Assembly (NCBI GenBank): GCA_009801015.1
Contig: VHZZ01019716.1
Span: 8,781 to 32,909 of the forward strand
Origin: Silene noctiflora
Taxonomy: Eukaryota > Streptophyta > Magnoliopsida > Caryophyllales > Caryophyllaceae
Length of the DNA stretch: 24,129 nt
Direction of reading: 5' to 3'
This document shows, piece after piece, positions 18,311-24,129 of the stretch. Under the pieces are notes generated by a model. It searched no databases and was not told the DNA's origin. It worked only from the letters and a program-made list of their open reading frames with translations. The number at the start of each line of letters is the position of its first letter. Position 1 is the first letter of the stretch. The translations under genes were made by a program, and so were the position numbers.

Positions 18311-19123
18311 TCAAGTCCCCCTAGCATCCCCCTCCTGTATCACATGTATCCCCATCTTGGTCACTTCATTCCTCAATCTCATCAATGACATAGTTGTGCA
18401 TAGCGAATGCACACTCTTCCTACTCAGCGCATCTGCCACCTCATTTGCCTTCCCTTCATGGTATATGATATCCATGTCATAATCCCCAATGAACTCCATC
18501 CATCTTCTCTGTCGCATATTCAACTCCTTCTGAGTGTAGATGTATTTCAAACTCTTGTGATCAGAAAACACCTTAAAGGTCTCCCCATATAGATAGTGTC
18601 TCCAAATCTTTAGAGAAAATACAACTGCACCCAACTCTAGATCATGTGTCGGATATTTCTCCTCATAAGACTTCAATTGCCTAGAAGCAAAGGCAATGAC
18701 TTTCCCGTTCTGCATCAACACACAACCTAACCAATTTTTCGAAGCATCTGTATATGCCTCAAAATTCTCGCTCTTTTTTGGTAAAGGTAAGATTGGAGCT
18801 GTAGTCAAACGCTCCTTTAATGTTTGGAACACTGTCTCACAACTTTCATCCTAGCGAAACCTGTTCTCTTTCCCCATCAACGCTGTCATAGGTCTGGAGT
18901 CTTTGACAAACTTCATGTAGTAGCCAGCCAAACCCAAGAAACTTCGAACTTCTGCCACATTCTTCGGTGCCTCCCAGTTAGACATTGTTGCTATCTTGCT
19001 AGGATCCACAGACACCCTCTCTTTATAGATCACATGGCCCAGAAAGGCCACCTTTTCTAACCAAAACTCGCACTTGGATAACTTAACATATAATTGGTTA
19101 TCGGGTAAGGTTTGCAATACTAA
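18311..19123 (-). pseudogene. Chromovirus RT end and RNase H
   Basis: Minus strand, same frame as [34 protein letters not shown] (end of RT), a TAG at 18851-18853 where the family has Trp, then RNase H. RNase H shows [15 protein letters not shown] (catalytic D29 of the frame starting at 18832), [20 protein letters not shown] (E), [10 protein letters not shown] (D) and EVADALSRK (D). All four catalytic acidic residues are present. The frame is lost at a frameshift close to 18320, before the integrase linker. The domain removes RNA template during cDNA synthesis. Confidence 0.9.
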
Positions 19124-19790
19124 TCATAGATGCTCAGCATGCTCCTCCTTAGTCTTGGAATAGACTAAGATATCATCTATAAACACCACCACAAACTGAT
19201 CCAAGTATTGGCTGAAGACCCGGTTCATAAGATCCATAAACACCGCTGGTGCATTAGTAATCCCAAACGGCATCACCACGTACTCATAGTGACCATACCG
19301 CAATCGAAAAGCTATCTTTAGTATGTCCTCTCGAATCCTTAACTGATGATATCCCAATCTGAGATCTATCTTGGAAAAGACATCGGCCCCACTCAACTGG
19401 TTAAAAAGATCATCTATCCTCGGTAAGGGATATATATTCTTCACTGTGACATGGTTCAACTCTCTATAGTCGATACACAGCCTCATACTCCCATCTTTCT
19501 TCACAAACAACATTGGTGCACCCCAAGGCGATACACTAGGTCGGATGTATCCCTTCTAAAATAGATCATCCAATTTCTTCTTTAACTCCTCCAAATCCTT
19601 TGATGCCATCCGGTACGGAGCCTTAGATATAGGTCTCATTCCCGGCTTCAACTCTACAATAAAGTCGATGTCCCTCCTTGGCGGTAAGCCCGGTATCTCT
19701 TCTGGGAAAACATCCACAAACTCATCCACAACTGGTATCTCTGCTGCTTTCGGCTCTCTGACCGGTTATCCCATATATGACAAAGGATCA
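19124..19790 (-). pseudogene. Chromovirus reverse transcriptase
   Basis: Minus strand: VDEFVDVFPEEIPGLPP and PYRMASKDLEELKKKLDDLF upstream (19560-19720), then [65 protein letters not shown] and the active site FIDDILVYS (D113-D114 of the frame from 19513). These are the standard gypsy RT blocks. Stops: TAA 19766-19768, TAG 19556-19558, TGA 19124-19126, all explicable by single base changes. A frameshift near 19790 separates it from protease. Confidence 0.92.
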
Positions 19791-20309
19791 TAGCTCACCC
19801 TTCCTTAAGTAAGACTTCAAGGTTATAGCTGCAATCACCTTGACTCTCGGTTTGACCACAAACCCACGGTTAGACACCCTAACACCCTTAGGACCCCTTA
19901 AAGATACTTTCTTTTGGTGACAGTCTATTCTAGCACTATACTTTCCCAACCAATCCATCTCGACTATCATCTCAAAACCATCCAAAGGAAATTAAAACAA
20001 GTCAATTGGAAGATCAACTTGTGCAATAACCATAGATACCCCTTTATACAACTTCCCACAAGACACTGAATCCCCAGACGGTATGAAAACTTCATCTTTT
20101 ACAGACACAAACTCCCCCAAACCCAAAGACTTAGCATGAATTGACGATACAAACGAGTGTGACGCTCCCGAATCAAACAGAACAAAAGTAGGGACGTTAT
20201 TAACAAGAAATGTATCGGTGACCACTTGCGCATCATCCACTGCGGCTTTCTTGTCCATCATAAAGAGCTTGCCATTGTTCTTTTGGCCACCTCCTTGCAC
20301 CGTACTAGC
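19788..20309 (-). pseudogene. Chromovirus aspartic protease
   Basis: Minus strand: FVLFDSGASHSFVS with the catalytic DSG (D43 of the frame from 20300), then a TAA at 19992-19994, then FEMIVEMDWLGKYSARIDCHQK, the conserved WL block after the flap in gypsy proteases. It cleaves the Gag-Pol polyprotein. It continues directly from gag in the same frame, so Gag-Pol was one frame. Confidence 0.88.
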
Positions 20310-21428
20310 TGAGGCAGTAGACTTGGTAGCTGATGCTTGATTGGCACTAACCGTCGGGTGCTGATAGGAACCACTACCATTGCGGTTGAAACCGCCATTG
20401 TTGCCCTGCCCACCTTGGTTGTTACATGACCCAACTGGTCGATTGCTAGCAAAGCTCTGCGTTGGTCCCTGAGAAAAGTTCCCCTAAAACTGTCTCTGAA
20501 AGCCTCTCCCAACAGCACTGGTACACTCATGCCTCCTATGGCCAACACCGCCACAGTTGAAGCACGCAATGCTCCAGTTAGCACTACTACTGTGATCACC
20601 ATGACCGTAAGACGATCCTCCACTGAATCCTGACCCAGAAGAATAAGCCTTAGGCTAATTGTGGTTACCCCGTTTGTAACTAGGTTGGCTACTACCATCA
20701 CTCTCAGCCTTCCTTTTCTTCGAGCTCTTCTCTCTACTCTCCTTGGCCAGTTCGACCAACCTCTCAGCCCGTCTATCCCTCTCATAAACTTCCTTAACAT
20801 CAGTAAGATTCCCCGCCGGTAGCTAATCCATAATCTTATAAGTCAACCCTTTCTCAAACCGAAGCGCCAAATTCACCGGAGTCAACCCCATATCCTCAGC
20901 ATACCTTAAATTCTCATTGAATTTGTGCTAGTACTCCGTCACAGTCATATCCACAGTCATCACAAAAGAGCCGAGATCCCGCAACTTGCTACGAATTTGC
21001 TCTGGAACAAACTCATTCCTCATAGCTCTCTTAAACTCGGACCACGGTATTGCGGTCTTGCCCTGCTTCAGGTAACTCTCCATGGCACTCTCCTTCACCT
21101 TGTCCCACCACTCTCCAGCGGAGTCCCTTAGGTAGAATGCAACCTGTTCTACCTTGAACTCCTCCAGACAATGTACCACTCCGAGGATATTCTTCATCTC
21201 ACGGTGCCAATTGTCAAGTAAAATCGGCGCACCCGTGCCCAAGTAGGTCGTGGGGTTGAAGTGAGATATGGTAGTACTCATGTTGGAGAAGTCTACCCCA
21301 GTCTCCTTCTCCTTCCTAAACCTCTTAAGGGTCTCGGTGAGCGCATCTTGGTGCTCAATCATCTTAGCAATATCCTCGATGCTCATCTCTTGAGCCTTAA
21401 CATACCCTGCAGATCTCTTTGACGGCAT
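20310..21428 (-). pseudogene. Chromovirus gag with CCHC zinc knuckle
   Basis: The ATG at 21426-21428 starts MPSKRSAGYVKAQ. Capsid motifs follow: DNWHREMKNIL, QVAFYLRDSAGEWW (usual form AxxYLxxxAxxWW) and FKRAMRNEFVPEQ. One frame continues through four TAG stops (20928-20930, 20823-20825, 20655-20657, 20484-20486) to the zinc knuckle CFNCGGVGHRRHEC (20524-20565, minus strand) and a Gly/Asn/Ser-rich linker into protease. Gag packages the RNA. Spacing of C, C, H and C is the standard C-X2-C-X4-H-X4-C. Confidence 0.88.
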
Positions 21429-22232
21429 ATCTTTGAGCTATAAAAAGGGATAAACGTAAGCACGTAGCCTACGGCTGAAACCAATTATGACTCGCATAAA
21501 GACACACTCGATCGAGTACACACACATACTCGGTCGAGTAGGAGCCACTCGATCGATTAAACTATACACTCGATCGAGTACCCCAAACTTCCATAAACTG
21601 AATAAGTTTGGCATAAAACATACTCGATCGAGTCCAGACTCACTCGGTCGAGTACGACAAGCTCGATCGAGTCCCCTACTAATTAACTCGATCGAGTACA
21701 TAAGAAACAGGGACTTCTGCCAAACGCAACAAAATACCCACTTGATCGAGTCAGCCCTACTCGGTCCAGTCCACCTTACTCGATAGAGTTCTCCCTACTC
21801 GATCGAGTCATGCTCGCGAATTATACTACCCGCATGCTTTGTGCTATAACTTTAAGCAACAATATAAAAATAACATATTACATCAACCTCCTATTACATG
21901 TTACTCGCGTATGCTAACAATATAAACCACGTCATAACATAACACATTCTTCTCATGCATTTACATCTCATATGAAACAAATACCTCCACCTTTTTCCAA
22001 CCATTTCAACCACATACTTCATCCAACACACATGAATTAAAGACAACAAAGAAAATAGGTAGCGATCCCATGACACACCCATTGTGACCGGTTCAAAGTT
22101 GTAAGGGCAAATTTGCGACTTTAGGACGTCTCCCAAGCCTTTGCATTATCTCCTAACAACTCCTACCCGGGTTAATTTTAGTTTTACTCTATATGTTCAT
22201 TAGGTTCATTGGTTACAGGTCCCAAAATCATC
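21429..22232 (-). other. Chromovirus 5' leader between PBS and gag
   Basis: About 800 bases with no supportable ORF. The gag-proximal part (21506-21808) is the palindrome array; the rest (21810-22232) is AT-rich without recognised features. Confidence 0.7.
21506..21808. repeat. Twelve palindromes in the chromovirus leader, as three blocks of four
   Basis: Starts: 21506, 21528, 21547, 21568; then 21622, 21642, 21661, 21686; then 21740, 21759, 21778, 21797. Blocks are separated by 54-base start-to-start gaps. The second gap contains CATAAGAAACAGGGACTTC, similar to CATATAAGGAACCGGAAC in the U3 gap of the same element. So the leader array appears to be a three-fold copy of the U3 module of about 115-118 bases. 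Confidence 0.88.
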
Positions 22233-22244
22233 GTTCTGATACCA
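22233..22244 (-). other. Primer-binding site, initiator Met tRNA type
   Basis: Minus-strand TGGTATCAGAAC, three bases after the 5' LTR, against TGGTATCAGAGC expected for plant initiator tRNA-Met: one mismatch in twelve. This primes minus-strand DNA synthesis and fixes the element's orientation. Confidence 0.9.
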
Positions 22245-23368
22245 CTTTGTAACACTCCCACACACCAAGGTGCCTTACCAAGACCACCCTAGCATATGGA
22301 GATGCTTTCATCTCGGTTGCCCAAGGTACAGTATATCAAAAGAGACCATAAAGAAACAACATTTAAAGTATAATTGTTAAAGTCACACAACCGAACTCCA
22401 AAATTGAAGTACTACAACTGTCCCAAAAACAACTTTCAAAACTGTATCATAAAAATATAACAGCGGAAGACAAGCTATCAAAAATAAGTGATGACTCCAT
22501 CCCATCGAGCCCCGCGAGCTATCCCAAAGCATACTTGTTAATCAACTGCTCACCATCCCCAAATGGATCACCACATTTTACAAACAATTAAAAGGGGTTA
22601 GTTACTGAATAATTAGATAAGACAATAACACACAACATCACATTTCTCCAAACTCCAAAACTCTCCAACCACCTGACTACACATCAAGTGTGTAGCCCTG
22701 CCAGATTACCAATCGCAACAGGTAATCCACTCGTCGGTGGGGACCGCAGCCTTACCACCTAAGCCCCGCTCAACACCATAGAGCGAATAACCCAATGATC
22801 ATTAATGTACACAACCCCTTTGTGACGGGAACCACAAGGGGCGAACAAGGGCGTGAAGCCATTCCTGAAAATGACTCTCAGTCGAGGGCGTACCTCGCGA
22901 ACCATATACAAACAACAACAACCACAAAACTGATAAACATGTCAATACTAAGAAATATAATCATAATCACAATCATACTCATATCACCACATCATCTTAA
23001 CTAATTAAACAAAACCGGGTAGGGAAACCCTAACTGAGACGGAATCACACAGTAGTGCAAGAAAGTCAGAATTGCTCTTCTACGAAATCACCTTCTATAC
23101 AACAAACATTCAATTACCATCTATGCCACAAATAAACTCCCAAAAACCCCAAATCTACCCCATTTAGGGTTTAAAAAAAACTAATTAATCAACATAAAAA
23201 CAACATAAGAGACTTACCCACGAGACGACGAACACGGTGGTATGAAAAGCCCCAAAAACTATGAACAAGAGTCCTTGATTTGATAGTAAAGAGACGAGTA
23301 GATCTTACGTTCTTTGAGTTTGTGTGAAAAGTTTATAAAATAAAGGTAAATGAAATAAAATGTCGTTG

Positions 23369-23375
23369 TTATATA
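23369..23375 (-). promoter_or_regulatory. TATA box of the chromovirus 5' LTR
   Basis: Minus-strand TATATAA, 57 bases downstream of the nearest palindrome; identical placement in the 3' LTR. Confidence 0.55.
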
Positions 23376-23432
23376 AAAAGCCTCCCCTTTTCTTTAAAAT
23401 CAAACCAGACGAAAACCCGTATAAACACAGGC

Positions 23433-23575
23433 ACTCGATCGAGTAACTAACGTTCTCAATCGAGTACCGCCTACTCGATCGAGTTTCCCAAACTCGGTCG
23501 AGCATATAAGGAACCGGAACTCTTCCAGACTCTGATTATAACTTACTCGATAGAGTACCCTCTATTCGATAGAGT
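23433..23575. repeat. Palindrome array in U3 of the chromovirus 5' LTR
   Basis: Units start at 23433, 23454, 23473 and 23492 (steps 21, 19, 19), then after a 53-base gap at 23545 and 23564 (step 19). Confidence 0.9.
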
Positions 23576-23606
23576 GGCCAAAGACTAAAATATCTGAGGT
23601 ATTACA

Positions 23607-24084
23607 GTTTACATTTAGTAGTTGGGTTGTAATTGGAGATATTGAAAAATATTCTCCATTATTAATCCAAAGTTTAAAGCTTTACTTGTTGTTTGGTATA
23701 ATCCACTTCTTATTTAGTTTGCTTTGAATTGTTTACATTTCTAAGTTCAATTTATTTTTTGTTTGAATTAGTATTATGTCTATTGCTTTACTTATGTTTG
23801 TTTCATCATTTTTTTCATCATTTGTTAACATATGGGTAGTTAACATATGGGATTTGGGTAATTCTTTGTTTTACATGTATATGCATAAGAAGTGTTTAAT
23901 GAAATGTTTGAATGAAAGTTCAAGCCTTTTGTTAATTTATGTTTAGTATCCTCTTACATGACAATGATAGGAGATGCTAGATAGTGTATACATGTTGAGT
24001 TTGGACCAAAGTGAAGACTTTGTGAAGGACTTTAGGACACCTAAGCAATTAGGCTTTAAACCTAAACCATTTAGTTACCCATAA
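23607..24084 (+). mobile_element. Continuation of the TGAT-type LTR from 14558
   Basis: It begins with the second GTTTACA and is the right-hand part of the LTR interrupted at 15210. It is AT-rich and contains a 15-base tandem repeat with GTTAACATATGGG at 23824 and 23839. No clear LTR end or coding sequence is seen, so part of it may be other flanking DNA. Confidence 0.5.
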
Positions 24085-24129
24085 TGTAACACCCGAGAAT
24101 GATTAATTTATATTTTAAATTATTTTAAT
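24085..24129. mobile_element. Start of another TGTAAC-type LTR (cut by window edge)
   Basis: TGTAACACCCGAGAATG matches the terminus of the TGTAAC family; only 45 bases are visible. Confidence 0.45.

Larger units (their letters stand above)
15211..23606 (-). mobile_element. Complete Tekay/Del-like chromovirus retrotransposon (inactive)
   Basis: An 8396 bp element on the minus strand with 5' LTR (22248-23606), PBS, palindrome-rich leader, gag, protease, RT, RNase H, integrase, chromodomain, polypurine tract and 3' LTR (15211-16540). The order protease-RT-RNase H-integrase and the C-terminal chromodomain define a plant chromovirus; the integrase and chromodomain wording fits the Tekay/Del lineage. 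Thirteen in-frame stops and a few frameshifts inactivate it. By eye the LTRs differ at roughly 5-6% of bases over their first 330, so the insertion is not recent. It inserted into the TGAT-type LTR at 14558. Confidence 0.9.
22248..23606 (-). mobile_element. Chromovirus 5' LTR (1359 bp)
   Basis: Plus-strand ends are TGTAACACTCCC and GAGGTATTACA. It holds six palindrome units, TATA at 23369-23375, and hairpins at 23019-23033, 22815-22841, 22737-22769, 22704-22727 and 22677-22695. The H1 hairpin here has lost its outermost pair (GTAGGG/CCCTAA). Confidence 0.9.

Noticed and set aside
21487..21786. ORFs of 87-99 codons through the leader palindromes
   Set aside because: Repeated TRSS/SIEY-like residues are only the translation of the palindromes; no start context or domain.

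Overview
The window is repeat-dense plant nuclear DNA. No intact host gene, tRNA, rRNA or CRISPR array was found. All recognisable coding sequence belongs to plant retroelements: Athila-type and Tekay/Del-type Ty3/gypsy, a Ty1/copia fragment, and one plant RNase H-like fragment. An initiator-Met tRNA primer-binding site and nested LTRs also fit a large angiosperm genome. A eudicot such as one of the Caryophyllales is only a guess. Almost every open frame outside the retroelement domains looks like a chance ORF inside an LTR.

Layout. 1-315 is the start of an LTR of a minus-strand element that cuts into an Athila-like element. The Athila remnant (316-7324, plus strand) has decayed RNase H and integrase, then a better preserved ATHILA ORF-1/env-like frame, a non-coding tail, a polypurine tract and a 3' LTR (5968-7324). 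Next comes a nest: a plus-strand fragment of a TGTAAC-type gypsy LTR (7325-7557 and 10222-10525) is split by a minus-strand solo LTR (7558-10221, target duplication GATGG). That solo LTR is itself split by a solo LTR of another family (7706-8965, target duplication ACAAC). A further minus-strand LTR fragment (10526-11527) abuts it head to head. 11702-12084 is a copia RNase H remnant and 12409-12880 a minus-strand RNase H-like fragment. From 13122 a TGTAAT-type LTR is interrupted at 14558 by a TGAT-type LTR. That LTR is interrupted in turn by a full-length but inactive Tekay-like chromovirus (15211-23606, minus strand) with two LTRs, PBS, PPT, gag, protease, RT, RNase H, integrase and chromodomain. 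The window ends in the first 45 bases of another TGTAAC LTR.

The most unusual signal is not a gene. Nearly every LTR here, from several unrelated families, carries an array of short palindromes: ACTCG-RY-CGAGT in most, GTCGATCGAC in the Athila element, and GC-rich AGCCGGT/ACCGGCT types in one TGAT LTR. They are spaced mostly 19-21 bases apart and end about 50-60 bases upstream of a TATA box. The same arrays recur inside two elements: before the Athila env-like ORF, and as a three-fold higher-order repeat in the chromovirus leader. A second signal is a set of hairpins in the transcribed part of the TGTAAC LTRs whose stems change in a compensatory way between copies, suggesting a structured RNA leader.

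The sequence also has an evident assembly fault: a perfect 94-base duplication on both sides of a single N at 18004, inside integrase.
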